Assembly (NCBI GenBank): GCA_945898195.1
Contig: CAMDHM010000023.1
Span: 1 to 45,460, forward strand
DNA from: Pseudobacteriovorax antillogorgiicola
GTDB taxonomy: Bacteria > Bdellovibrionota_B > Oligoflexia > Oligoflexales > RGVZ01
Direction: 5' to 3'
DNA: 45,460 nucleotides
Below are positions 8,664 through 17,082 of this stretch, piece after piece; the first letter of the stretch is position 1; the number at the start of each line of letters is the position of its first letter. The translations under genes were made by a program, and so were the position numbers. The notes under the pieces are model-generated. The model was not told the origin of the DNA and did no database searches. It worked only from the letters and a program-made list of their open reading frames with translations.

Positions 8664-9390
8664 CCGAGGCCTTCGCTGGGCATAGGGGGCCGGTTTCTTC
8701 TTCATCGCCGATTTTGATGCGTGATCCGTCGGCTGCCATGAACAAAGCGCTCGCGACGCTATCGTCAGTGCAGAGCATGTCCATTTGGTATTGAACGCTG
8801 TCCAGGGTAATTGGTCCGAGCATGGTTTTGATAAAAAGATTCCAGGCCTTTGAGTCTTCTAGTTTGAGTGTCGTGGCAGACTTTTTCATAAATGCACTTG
8901 GCTCAATCTGGACCGAAGATTTGAGAGGGCCTGATTCATCAAGTGGACGCATCCCGAGAAATGCGTTGAGCGCGCGCGATACATCCATGACCAACTCATC
9001 CGTCGTGGTGCATTGATTTTTTGGGTTTGGCTTCAGATAAAATCCCGCAGCTCGGGTTTGGTCGTCCTTATTGCCGGTGTCGTAAGATATTCCAAATTCA
9101 ATCGTTGTGTTTTTTTTGCAGGGCTCGTTTTCGGCTGGATACATATTGATGTAAACCAATGCGGGATCTTTGCCGCCTGCATGGGATACTGCTTCAAGGG
9201 CTCGGCTTCGTGCCGCCGATAATTCGGTGAGGGTGGGAAATTGCATTTGCGAGGCTGGATAGGTTTTGGCCTCCATTATTCCGGAGCGATTTCGGTTTCC
9301 CGTGGATTTACAGCCATGCAGGCCCCCTGCCGTGACCGCGATCAACGTAATTATTATTTGTCGCGCGTTGCGCAGATTTTTAAGGGTCAT
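8653..9390 (-). CDS. Lipoprotein of unknown function, upstream of the HTTM pair
   Basis: A 245-residue protein with AAGGAT ahead of the ATG at 9390. Residues 10-26 are hydrophobic and end GLHGC, a usable lipobox. The mature protein contains four or five Cys (ENEPCKK, NQCTTTD, DMLCTDD, PLCPAK) that could form disulphides, and no recognised catalytic motif. Its 3' end overlaps the start of the WDMFAP protein, so the genes are almost certainly co-translated. Confidence 0.7.
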   Translation of the reverse strand: MTLKNLRNARQIIITLIAVTAGGLHGCKSTGNRNRSGIMEAKTYPASQMQFPTLTELSAARSRALEAVSHAGGKDPALVYINMYPAENEPCKKNTTIEFGISYDTGNKDDQTRAAGFYLKPNPKNQCTTTDELVMDVSRALNAFLGMRPLDESGPLKSSVQIEPSAFMKKSATTLKLEDSKAWNLFIKTMLGPITLDSVQYQMDMLCTDDSVASALFMAADGSRIKIGDEEETGPLCPAKASGGK

Positions 9391-9549
9391 GGCTTGAAAT
9401 CCTTCGTGGGAGTCATGTTGGAATTATTTTATCTTTTTCGGGCAGAATTGCCACCAATGCAGGCATTTATCAGAAATTTTTTCCGTGCATTGGGCGGTGG
9501 ATCATTGTTTTTATTGTGTGGATCTGGCGCTTGGAAGCTTGCTTCGGAC

Positions 9550-10341
9550 TTAGGGTGGAGATCTTGAAATCCTGACCACTGGGCCCGGTCCGTATAAGAG
9601 CTCATGCCGATCTTGCATGCGTTTGATGGTATCGCCCATGCTGGATGGTTGTTCTGTGTCTCCCTTTTTAAATTTCAGGGCATCACGAAATGTCGCATTT
9701 AGGCGGCTTGCTGCCGGGTGCAGCAAAGAAAGAGTCGTCTCGTCATGGTTGCCCCCTTCCGCTGAAAGTCGCGGGACGCTGGTGACAATCACGGACTCTG
9801 TGAAGTTTTGCGCTGCGTCCATGGCATTAGTCTCAAGAACCCATGAGGGGGCGAGGCTTGCGGATACAACCGTCACAAGGCGCGCGAAACGTGGTACAGG
9901 ATTGCCGGTTGCCGAGAGAATATTTCCGTAAGTGATGAAGCTTCCGTCTCTGAGGATTAATTCACCGCGCTCGTTTGCATACCCCGCAAACAAGAGCAGA
10001 AGTGTGCCGCCCGATCCTGTTGCCATGGCCGATTCGCGGATGGCGGTTGTCACAAAGGCAATATTTTCCGGTTCGATTACCGAAACTTTGAATTTTTCAG
10101 AATTGGACTCAAGGGCTCTGCGCATCCCGGCGACATCTAAGGTAACCCAGGTATCGGCGTGGTGCGGGTTTCCAATTCCATTTTCAAAGTTATTTGAAAT
10201 GATCAACGCTGTGCTGCCCAGTCGTGGTTTTGGATCAAAGGATTTAGGGCGGGCGGTAATGACCTCCTTTGGATGTGCCGGTTCTATGGCACAGGCGTGA
10301 AGCATGGCGAAAAAGAATCCAAGGATGAAGATGTGATTCAT
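9550..10341 (-). CDS. Lipoprotein with caspase-like fold lacking the His/Cys dyad
   Basis: A 263-residue protein from the ATG at 10341. A lipoprotein signal ends LHAC with the Cys at residue 17; the longer reading from 10404 hides the signal. Blocks resemble a caspase/metacaspase core: STALIISNN (43-51, strand 1), GTLLLLFAGYAN (112-123, where active enzymes have a SGHG turn), RLVTVVSASLAP (154-165, where active enzymes have DACHSG) and SVIVTSVPRLSAEGG (183-197). The catalytic His and Cys positions read Ala/Tyr and Ser. The fold call is by eye. It lies 159 bases upstream of the HTTM cluster on the same strand and diverges from the haem A synthase gene. Confidence 0.65.
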   Translation of the reverse strand: MNHIFILGFFFAMLHACAIEPAHPKEVITARPKSFDPKPRLGSTALIISNNFENGIGNPHHADTWVTLDVAGMRRALESNSEKFKVSVIEPENIAFVTTAIRESAMATGSGGTLLLLFAGYANERGELILRDGSFITYGNILSATGNPVPRFARLVTVVSASLAPSWVLETNAMDAAQNFTESVIVTSVPRLSAEGGNHDETTLSLLHPAASRLNATFRDALKFKKGDTEQPSSMGDTIKRMQDRHELLYGPGPVVRISRSPP

Positions 10342-10426
10342 AAGTTTATCCGTTGCCCTTGGGTGCATGTGTCTATTATCTGATGTTTGGCGGCTTTTCG
10401 CCACTCGCCATTGGACAGGATACGAA

Positions 10427-11437
10427 ATGCATACGGACCACTTGCCACTTCAGCCGATTTCAAAAAATCTGATCCGATTTTCCTGGATATGCCTAGTTTA
10501 CGTTGTTTTTGTCATCGTGTGGGGCGCATTCGTCCGGGCCTCAGGCTCGGGCGCCGGTTGCGGCAGCCACTGGCCTCTTTGCAATGGTCAGATTTTGCCG
10601 AAAGTTAGTGGCACAGCGATCTGGATTGAATTTTCGCACCGTATAACAAGCGGGTTTTCCCTTATGATGGTGGGCTCTCTGTTTTTTTGGGTTCGCGGTG
10701 GGGTTGGTCGGCGAGGGTCTTGGCGCCAAAAAACGGCGCAGGGACGTGCCGCGGGATGGGCCCTGGTTTTCATCCTTGGCGAGGCTGCGGTGGGAGCCGT
10801 GCTCGTTTTGCAGCATCTCGTTGCCGGAGACTCTTCTTTGGCGAGGGCTATGGTCATCGCTCTTCACCTGGCTAATACTTTGTTTTTGGTCGCGGCGTTG
10901 GTTTGGACAGCGATGGCATTGAGTGTCGCGGGAGCCCCTGGGCCGGATCAATCTCTTGGCCAGCCGGGACAGGACGGCCGTCCCTTGGCCGTGGCCCTCT
11001 TTTACCGCCTGCGTCGGGTGGCATCCCTGTTTTTAGCGGTGGGAGCCTCGGGGGCCATTGTCGCCCTCGGGGATACTCTTTTTCCGTCCAAAGACCTTTT
11101 TTCCGGGATGGCCCAAGACTTTTCGGCGTCGGCCCATTTTCTGGTTCGACTGCGTGTGGTTCACCCGTTTTTGGCGGTGGGCACAGCTCTGGCCTTATGG
11201 TCAGTCTTAATTTCCATTGAAAAGGTTAATAAAAACGGTGGATTGGTGTCAGATTCGGCGTTCTACGTCCGGTTTTTTCTGATTGCCCAGGTGGTGCTCG
11301 GAATTGTCAACTGGCTGCTATTGGCGCCCCATTGGTTACAGCTTCTGCATCTAGCTGGTTCCAATGCCCTTTGGGTGTCGGTCATTGCGCTGCTTTTTGC
11401 TTTGAATCGAATTGCCAAGGCCACCCCTGTGGGCTAA
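10427..11437 (+). CDS. ctaA: Haem A synthase, COX15/CtaA family
   Basis: A 336-residue protein with about eight membrane helices. It converts haem O to haem A for aa3-type oxidases. The start at 10427 has AGGA six bases upstream. Family marks are VWGAFVRASGSGAGCGSHWPLCNGQ near the N-terminus and four helix histidines, in IEFSHRITSG, VIALHLANT, RVVHPFLAV and LLHLAGSNALW. The halves are pseudo-symmetric, as expected. No ctaB or oxidase subunit gene is adjacent, so the rest of the pathway lies elsewhere. Confidence 0.9.
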   Translation: MHTDHLPLQPISKNLIRFSWICLVYVVFVIVWGAFVRASGSGAGCGSHWPLCNGQILPKVSGTAIWIEFSHRITSGFSLMMVGSLFFWVRGGVGRRGSWRQKTAQGRAAGWALVFILGEAAVGAVLVLQHLVAGDSSLARAMVIALHLANTLFLVAALVWTAMALSVAGAPGPDQSLGQPGQDGRPLAVALFYRLRRVASLFLAVGASGAIVALGDTLFPSKDLFSGMAQDFSASAHFLVRLRVVHPFLAVGTALALWSVLISIEKVNKNGGLVSDSAFYVRFFLIAQVVLGIVNWLLLAPHWLQLLHLAGSNALWVSVIALLFALNRIAKATPVG

Positions 11438-11473
11438 ACGGTCAGAATCATTTCCCTGGTTAGGAGAGTCGCT

Positions 11474-14400
11474 ATGGTTCGTTTTCGACTTAAGACCCTC
11501 AACACTGGTCTTTTGGCCGTCACCTTTGCGATTGCCTCCGCTGTGCCGGCAGTTGCTTCACGTAGGAATGTCGACCTCACAGCTCTGGGATCTGAATGTC
11601 CTGCATTGGACCGGGTTTTTGATTTGGTCGAAGGCCAGGGAAAATCTGCCATAAATAATCAGGGTGATCAGGAACAATTTGCGCCGGGCGCAATGGCCGC
11701 GATTTCCGAATGCCTTGTGCGCGGCGCGATTAATGACGAGGGAACTAAAGGTGAATTGCGGGTCGCTCTGCAAGCCCTTCCTCAACGTGGATTGGCCTCT
11801 GATAGCGACGTCGCACCCATTTTGCAGCTGATAAGAAATACCCGCAATCAGCCGGCCCAAGCAGCTGCAGCAATTTTCGCCTCGAATTCGATGATTCAAA
11901 TCGCGGAGGCTTCACGCCTTCTTGATAGTCGATTGGGGCGGTCTCGGACGGCTGATGCCCGCTTCGCAGTGGCTCAATTTGCTCGTGCTGCTGGCTCAGC
12001 TCGCGATTCTGCGGATGGCTTGATGGAGCAAGCACAAACCATTCGTGACAACACGGCCGAAGTTGCTGCACTGGTGGATGAAGTCGCCAAATTAGCTGCG
12101 GTAACCTCACGGCGCGACATGGCGGCCAGTTTGACTTTACGTTTGCGGACTTTTTCACGCCGCAACGGTGGCGCCTTTCAAGGCGCGACGGTGGACCTTC
12201 AAAAACTTTTTGATGAAGCGAATCAGGAAGCAAACCGCATTGAAGCCTCGGGCGTTCGCGGTCAAGTGGCGCGCGATGCCGCCACGGATTGGGCAACGTC
12301 GTTTGATGCACGCCTCATGTTAACTCTAAAAACAGTGTCCCCCCAGGCTCAGACACCTGTGGAGGCTGTTGAGATTTGGCATTCCGCATTGCGCAAGTCC
12401 CGCCCTGATGCAATTGCGGGCTCTGAGGCTGCTCGCGCTCCCGAAGTTTTGATCGAGCTGGCACCAGATCAAATGCGTTCCGAAATTTATGAAACAGCGG
12501 AAGCCATTCGGCGGGCAATCCCCGAAATCCGCAAGAACGTTCAACAATCCAGCACTGTCATCGATCGATCGATGTTTGGATTTACTGAAGAAGCTTTGGC
12601 AGCCCTGACCCATACGGACTTGATTTTGGAAAGTGCGGCCCTTCGCATTCGTCGCGGCACGGATCCCGATGAGCTTTTGCGGGTATGGCGGGCGAAGGAC
12701 CAGATTAAACTTCTTGCAACATGGACCCTCGAGGCGAGTGTCGCCAAGTCGAGGACTGCCGGGCGTCTGGTGACGGCATTCTCGGGAGCTGTTTCGCGCT
12801 TATGGCAGCCTGGTGTCATGTTTCTGCGAATGGAAGATCTGCATCAAATCCACGGAATTATTGAAGATCAAAATTCAGAAAATTGGGTGCGCGCTTTTGT
12901 AAATCGGCAAATGGGTGTGGTTTATGCACAGTCGGCTTTGCTTCTGGGTGAAGCGATTGCCGTGCCGTTTTCGGGCGGTGTTTCTGGCGCAGCTATGCCA
13001 GCGACGCTTCATTCGATCGTTGTTGGTTTGCAAATTGCTGGCAGGGCAACGCTGATCGTGTCGTCTTCGTTAAATATTGCGGACCGTTATGTTCAGGCTG
13101 GGGTCACCGGATTGGTCAATCCGGCCTCTGCTTTAGATGCCCTGACGGTTGTCATGCTGCTGCCCCGTCCGATCCCGGGCCCGGTCGATGCCCAGTCGTG
13201 GTTTGGCAGAATTCTTCAGTCTGGCCGCAATCGCACTGCTGGTTGGATGTACGAGGCGGGGCGTTTCGCCGTCGTCGGGCATGCGGCATTCGGTGCTTAT
13301 CAATTGGCTTTTGCGGATCACATTGCTTCGACCCTTCGTTTGCAGGGCTTTCAGGCCTCGGCCGCCGAAGTTCGGCGTCAGGCATTGGGGCATTTTGCAC
13401 AAGCATTTCTTTTAGGCATCGTTGAATGGGGCGAATACCAGCGCGGGCAGGCGCTTGGCGGCGACCATCACACCCAGGTGATCGCGTCGACTAATCCGAT
13501 CACGATTTTCAGTAAACGTCTGCGTAACATGGTCTTTCCGCATAAGGCCGCGATTGATGCATACAATAGCCTCGCACCAATCATTGGTGGGCCCTTGGCT
13601 GGTGTCGCTGCTGTTTTGCCTGCAGCTGGATACGTTGCTTATGACTACATCATTGCCAGTGAAGCCATGATGTATTTTTACGCGGGTTCAGATTTTGGAT
13701 ACTTCGCCCACAATCGCAAGCAACAGGAATATCCTGAGTTGGCTCCTGGTGAAACGGCAGTATCATTTATCGGTTTCGACGAACCAGACATGCTCTATGT
13801 CGGGGCTCATGCGATCGACGCACATCGTCTGGAAATGGAAAAATACGGAAAGCGATACTTCATCTACGACTATCATTCGCGCGAAGAATTTTTGGCCAAA
13901 TTGACTGAACATGCCCGTCTGCATGGCCCTGTAAAATATATGCGCATCATGACTCACGGATTGCCCGGTAAACTATACACGGCTGATGTTCAATTATCAG
14001 CTGGCGAGGGTGAAGACACCGCTCAGCTGGATGGTTGGATTGATGCGGGTTGGCTGCGTAAGAATCGCGACAAAATTCAGGGCGTGGCCGAAAAAAGTAT
14101 GGCTCCCGGTGCCCGTGCGGTGCTGTTTGCGTGTCTTGTTGGAGCCAATATGGACACTCCAGCGCCGGGACTCGCGGAAGATGCGGGAGATGATTTCTTG
14201 CGCGCTTTTGGTGAGACACTTTTGTACAAGGGTGGACTTGTGGATGCCTCGGTGCGGTTTTTGGTCGGCCTCGATACTGTTTATGGCAGTATGATGAATT
14301 GGGCGGCGCGGGATGAAGTTATCCGCTCGGGTGGCCTTCAGCATCAGCCGGTCTTGCCAATCAATCTTTTCCGCAATGGCACATCCGGTTTTCTTGAGGC

Positions 14401-14686
14401 CGACGAGCAACTTCGTCAGCAGATGGCGGCCGCTGTTGTTTCGGCGGCAACGGGTGAAGGTGTCATGGCCCCGAGTGATGATGCCGGCTGGAGTCAAAGC
14501 TCTGAAATGCTCCAATTCGCTGTTGCGCGGATGTGGCGTATGATGACGCAGTTGCACAAGCTTGGAATCCGTTATGGTATCCAGTTAGAGGGTCCCTGGT
14601 GGTCGACTCCGCGCTACAAGCATGCGCAAGTCGATCCGGCTGTGGTAAACGGCGCTGGCATTCAAATTAAAATCACTAAATTTTAG
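11474..14686 (+). CDS. Large secreted protein with C-terminal caspase-like (clan CD) domain
   Basis: A 1070-residue protein with a strong start (AGGAGAG before 11474) and a Sec signal peptide (residues 1-28, ending AVAS). Residues 30-460 are almost all helical and charged. Residues about 500-740 contain several hydrophobic stretches (for example SIVVGLQIAGRATLIVSS and GPLAGVAAVLPAAGYVAY) that may insert in a membrane. The last 280 residues hold VKYMRIMTHGLPGKLY with His828 and ARAVLFACLVGAN with Cys887, followed by an FLRAFGETLLYKGG segment. This His-to-Cys spacing and context match clan CD cysteine peptidases. It ends 10 bases before yhbY. Substrate unknown. Confidence 0.75.
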   Translation: MVRFRLKTLNTGLLAVTFAIASAVPAVASRRNVDLTALGSECPALDRVFDLVEGQGKSAINNQGDQEQFAPGAMAAISECLVRGAINDEGTKGELRVALQALPQRGLASDSDVAPILQLIRNTRNQPAQAAAAIFASNSMIQIAEASRLLDSRLGRSRTADARFAVAQFARAAGSARDSADGLMEQAQTIRDNTAEVAALVDEVAKLAAVTSRRDMAASLTLRLRTFSRRNGGAFQGATVDLQKLFDEANQEANRIEASGVRGQVARDAATDWATSFDARLMLTLKTVSPQAQTPVEAVEIWHSALRKSRPDAIAGSEAARAPEVLIELAPDQMRSEIYETAEAIRRAIPEIRKNVQQSSTVIDRSMFGFTEEALAALTHTDLILESAALRIRRGTDPDELLRVWRAKDQIKLLATWTLEASVAKSRTAGRLVTAFSGAVSRLWQPGVMFLRMEDLHQIHGIIEDQNSENWVRAFVNRQMGVVYAQSALLLGEAIAVPFSGGVSGAAMPATLHSIVVGLQIAGRATLIVSSSLNIADRYVQAGVTGLVNPASALDALTVVMLLPRPIPGPVDAQSWFGRILQSGRNRTAGWMYEAGRFAVVGHAAFGAYQLAFADHIASTLRLQGFQASAAEVRRQALGHFAQAFLLGIVEWGEYQRGQALGGDHHTQVIASTNPITIFSKRLRNMVFPHKAAIDAYNSLAPIIGGPLAGVAAVLPAAGYVAYDYIIASEAMMYFYAGSDFGYFAHNRKQQEYPELAPGETAVSFIGFDEPDMLYVGAHAIDAHRLEMEKYGKRYFIYDYHSREEFLAKLTEHARLHGPVKYMRIMTHGLPGKLYTADVQLSAGEGEDTAQLDGWIDAGWLRKNRDKIQGVAEKSMAPGARAVLFACLVGANMDTPAPGLAEDAGDDFLRAFGETLLYKGGLVDASVRFLVGLDTVYGSMMNWAARDEVIRSGGLQHQPVLPINLFRNGTSGFLEADEQLRQQMAAAVVSAATGEGVMAPSDDAGWSQSSEMLQFAVARMWRMMTQLHKLGIRYGIQLEGPWWSTPRYKHAQVDPAVVNGAGIQIKITKF

Positions 14687-14696
14687 GAGCCAGGCA

Positions 14697-14996
14697 GTGG
14701 CTGAATTGACGAACAAGCAAAATAAGTTTCTGCGTGGACTGGCCCATGAATTAAATCCGGTTGTTAAGGTCGGTCAGCATGGAGTCAACGAGGCGGCGAT
14801 CAAAGAAATCAGCCGCTGTTTGGCAGATCACGAACTCATCAAGATTCGAATCTCCTGTGACGATCAGGAGATCTTCAAGGCGACCCTTTCCGAAATTGAA
14901 TCAGCATGTGGCGCAGAAACGGTCAACGCCATCGGGCATACCGTGATTCTTTTTAAGCGTGCAAAGCAGCCGAAGATTGAACTTCCACGCGGTTAG
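14697..14996 (+). CDS. yhbY: YhbY-type (CRM domain) RNA-binding protein
   Basis: A 99-residue protein started by GTG at 14697 with AGGAG eight bases upstream. It is a single CRM domain: LTNKQNKFLRGLAHEL at the N-terminus, the GxxG loop in VVKVGQHGV, then DHELIKIRIS and a C-terminal IGHTVILFKR strand. Homologues bind pre-50S ribosome particles. The length is normal. A strong terminator follows at 15025. Confidence 0.93.
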   Translation: MAELTNKQNKFLRGLAHELNPVVKVGQHGVNEAAIKEISRCLADHELIKIRISCDDQEIFKATLSEIESACGAETVNAIGHTVILFKRAKQPKIELPRG

Positions 14997-15024
14997 GCCC
15001 ATGGCGAGTGTTTTTTCTTCAATG

Positions 15025-15050
15025 AAACCAGGGTGTTAACCCTGGTTTTT
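15025..15050 (+). terminator. Rho-independent terminator after yhbY
   Basis: A ten-bp stem (AAACCAGGGT with ACCCTGGTTT), a GTTA loop and a T-run that begins in the stem. It ends the transcript of the 1070-residue protein and YhbY. Confidence 0.85.
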
Positions 15051-15120
15051 GATTTACCCTCAAGAATTTATCAAAAATTACCGTTACTTAAGCAAAAGTT
15101 GATTCCTTCGGGAGGCTTGC

Positions 15121-15648
15121 GTGCAACTTCGGACCTGGACAAGAAAAGCGACATTGGCCGTGATCTTTGAGATTACGTTTGGCTGTACCGGTGTGAAGTT
15201 TAACGGTGAAGGCAAGCAGGCTAGCTTGCCGCCGCCAAAATGTCCGGGAGGCGCGGTAGAAACCAAGGTTATTTTACCGCCCGACCTCGCCACATGTTGG
15301 AGTGGCGGTCACTTGATTAATACTTCAAATAAAAAATGCTCGTCGCTTGAAATGATCAAAGCAGGCTGTGATTCCTTGGCGTCGGCCACATCGCTGGCGC
15401 AATCGAAGGGCTACGCAGAACCGGATGAGCTGATTCAGCAGAAATTAGATGCTGGTGGAATCATCATCGGATGTGGTGAGTGGAGTGATATGGGCGTGTT
15501 TTTTATTCAAATGGATACCCAGCCCCTGATTGAAAATGACTGTAAAAGGTCGATTGGGAAGATGCTTTTCAGCTACTGTATTTATTCCGCAAACTCAAGT
15601 TACACTGGTGATACGAACAAGTGTACATGGCCCGATGCGGCGCCCTAG
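15121..15648 (+). CDS. Cys-rich exported hypothetical protein (likely lipoprotein)
   Basis: A 175-residue protein started by GTG at 15121 with GGGAGG five bases upstream. A basic N-terminus (RTWTRK) and a hydrophobic stretch end in TFGC, a probable lipobox. The mature part has about eight Cys (PKCPGG, ATCWSG, KKCSS, AGCDS, IGCGEW, NDCKR, SYCIY, NKCTW), pointing to disulphides in the periplasm. No family recognised. It lies 14 bases before the mannonate-dehydratase-like gene, so the two are probably co-transcribed. Confidence 0.68.
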   Translation: MQLRTWTRKATLAVIFEITFGCTGVKFNGEGKQASLPPPKCPGGAVETKVILPPDLATCWSGGHLINTSNKKCSSLEMIKAGCDSLASATSLAQSKGYAEPDELIQQKLDAGGIIIGCGEWSDMGVFFIQMDTQPLIENDCKRSIGKMLFSYCIYSANSSYTGDTNKCTWPDAAP

Positions 15649-15662
15649 TAGCGGAGATTTTC

Positions 15663-16838
15663 GTGGAAGAAACGAATGAGACGCACGCTGGCACAAGCCG
15701 GCGAGAAATGCTTTTTGGCACAATCAAAGCCGTTGTGGGATTAACCTTGTTTGGGCCTGCCGTTGCGGCGAAGGCGTCCCCTCGGGACAAGAACCGCAAA
15801 GCCAAGGTGGCAATAAATCCTGCGGGCATTGCCCCAACCAAGGCCGACCTGCGCTGCGGAACACAGCAAGGCCCGACAACCCCAGCAATGCTGGATTTTT
15901 TTAAACGCCATGGCGTGACCGATATTTGTGGTTCGCCGGAAGACACAGGAAACAAGGGATTTTATTCTGAGGGCGACCTCGCTAAATGCCGGGATCTCTG
16001 TCGCCTTCATGGAATCAATCTAGCGATGATCCCTTTGCCGTTTTTAAGTTCAAGCCATGTCGATCAGGAAAAAAGGCCGGGGATCCTTCTGGCAAAGAGT
16101 CCGGATCGGGAAAGAGACATTGAAGATGCCTGCAAAACGATCGAGGCCTGCGGCAAGGTCGGTATTGCTGCTGTCAAATACAACATGAGTTTGCTCGGGG
16201 TGATGCGGACTGGCGAGAGCCCGGGGCGGGGCGGCAGCGCTTACAGCACTTGGCGCGAGTCGGATGTGCCTTTGGCTAAGAGGGACACTCTCACATTAGC
16301 TGGGCGGGTGACCGAGGCCGAATTTTGGGAAAGGATAGAATCCTTCGTAAAGTCCATCATGCCAACCTGTGAGTCGGCTAAGGTTCGGGCTGCCTGCCAT
16401 CCCCAAGACCCAGGGACGCCACCTGGGGGCCTTTACGGAATCGACAATGTCCTTGGCACGGTGGACGGCCTGAAGCGGTTCGTAGGCATCAGTACGAGCT
16501 CGTATCATGGGCTGAACTTCTGCGTGGGAACCGTGTCAGAAATGCTTAAAGAGCCAGGGCACGAAATTCTGGATGTGGTCGACTGGTTTGCCAGCCGAGG
16601 ACGAATTTTTAACGTCCACTACCGGAATATTCGGGGCCACCGGGGCGATTTTATGGAGGTTTATCCGGATGAAGGTGATGTGGACATGGTGGCTGTGGCC
16701 CGTGTCCTGAAGGCACGAGGGTATCGTGGGATGCTGATGCCCGATCACGTGCCTCACCACGACGACGATTTTAAAGGTTTGCAGGCCTTTGCTTACGCCC
16801 AAGGGTACATCAAGGGAGTTATTCAGGCGTTAGCTTAG
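15663..16838 (+). CDS. Mannonate dehydratase (UxuA)-like TIM-barrel enzyme with Tat signal
   Basis: A 391-residue protein started by GTG at 15663, with CGGAG seven bases upstream. Residues 11-40 form a twin-arginine signal (TSRREMLFGT then a hydrophobic run to AVAAKA). The rest follows the UxuA fold: ACHPQDPG...GGLYGI, GLNFCVGTVSEM, FNVHYRNIRGH, GDVDMVAVARVL and MPDHVPHHDDD, which hold the metal-binding His, Cys and Asp of this family. UxuA dehydrates D-mannonate to 2-keto-3-deoxygluconate in the cytosol; an exported form may act on another sugar acid. No uronate pathway genes are adjacent. Confidence 0.8.
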   Translation: MEETNETHAGTSRREMLFGTIKAVVGLTLFGPAVAAKASPRDKNRKAKVAINPAGIAPTKADLRCGTQQGPTTPAMLDFFKRHGVTDICGSPEDTGNKGFYSEGDLAKCRDLCRLHGINLAMIPLPFLSSSHVDQEKRPGILLAKSPDRERDIEDACKTIEACGKVGIAAVKYNMSLLGVMRTGESPGRGGSAYSTWRESDVPLAKRDTLTLAGRVTEAEFWERIESFVKSIMPTCESAKVRAACHPQDPGTPPGGLYGIDNVLGTVDGLKRFVGISTSSYHGLNFCVGTVSEMLKEPGHEILDVVDWFASRGRIFNVHYRNIRGHRGDFMEVYPDEGDVDMVAVARVLKARGYRGMLMPDHVPHHDDDFKGLQAFAYAQGYIKGVIQALA

Positions 16839-16868
16839 GTGAATCCTGCCCTTGCTTTTGATGGGGAT

Positions 16869-16896
16869 GGGGTGATAATACCTGACCCCTGTTTTT
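16869..16896 (+). terminator. Weak terminator-like hairpin before rpmG
   Basis: GGGGT pairs with ACCCC across an 11-base loop, followed by TGTTTTTG. The short stem makes it uncertain. It lies between the mannonate-dehydratase-like gene and rpmG. Confidence 0.35.
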
Positions 16897-16917
16897 GTAT
16901 ATTGTAAGGGGATTACC

Positions 16918-17082
16918 ATGGCCCGCTCTAGAGCACGCGACATCATCAAGCTCGTTTCCACCGCTGAAACCGGCTACTACTACACGACCACCAAAAAGAA
17001 GGGTAAGGACAAGCTTGAACTTAAAAAGTTTGATCCAGTCGTGCGCAAGCATGTGGTCTTCAAAGAAGCCAAAATCAAGTAA
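16918..17082 (+). CDS. rpmG: Ribosomal protein bL33
   Basis: A 54-residue protein with AAGGGG eight bases before the ATG. It reads through the L33 pattern: [35 protein letters not shown] and a KEAKIK ending. The four zinc Cys of the C+ form are absent, so it is the zinc-free type. No rpmB is adjacent. Confidence 0.96.
   Translation: MARSRARDIIKLVSTAETGYYYTTTKKKGKDKLELKKFDPVVRKHVVFKEAKIK

Noticed and set aside
9415..9567. 50-residue plus-strand frame with a hydrophobic segment in the spacer between two lipoprotein genes
   Set aside because: The GGGAG is only two bases from the ATG and the frame runs into the 3' end of the opposite gene; no other support.
13149..13425. Several overlapping frames of 70-90 residues within the 1070-residue gene
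   Set aside because: All are shadows of the long gene, with no ribosome sites or family similarity.
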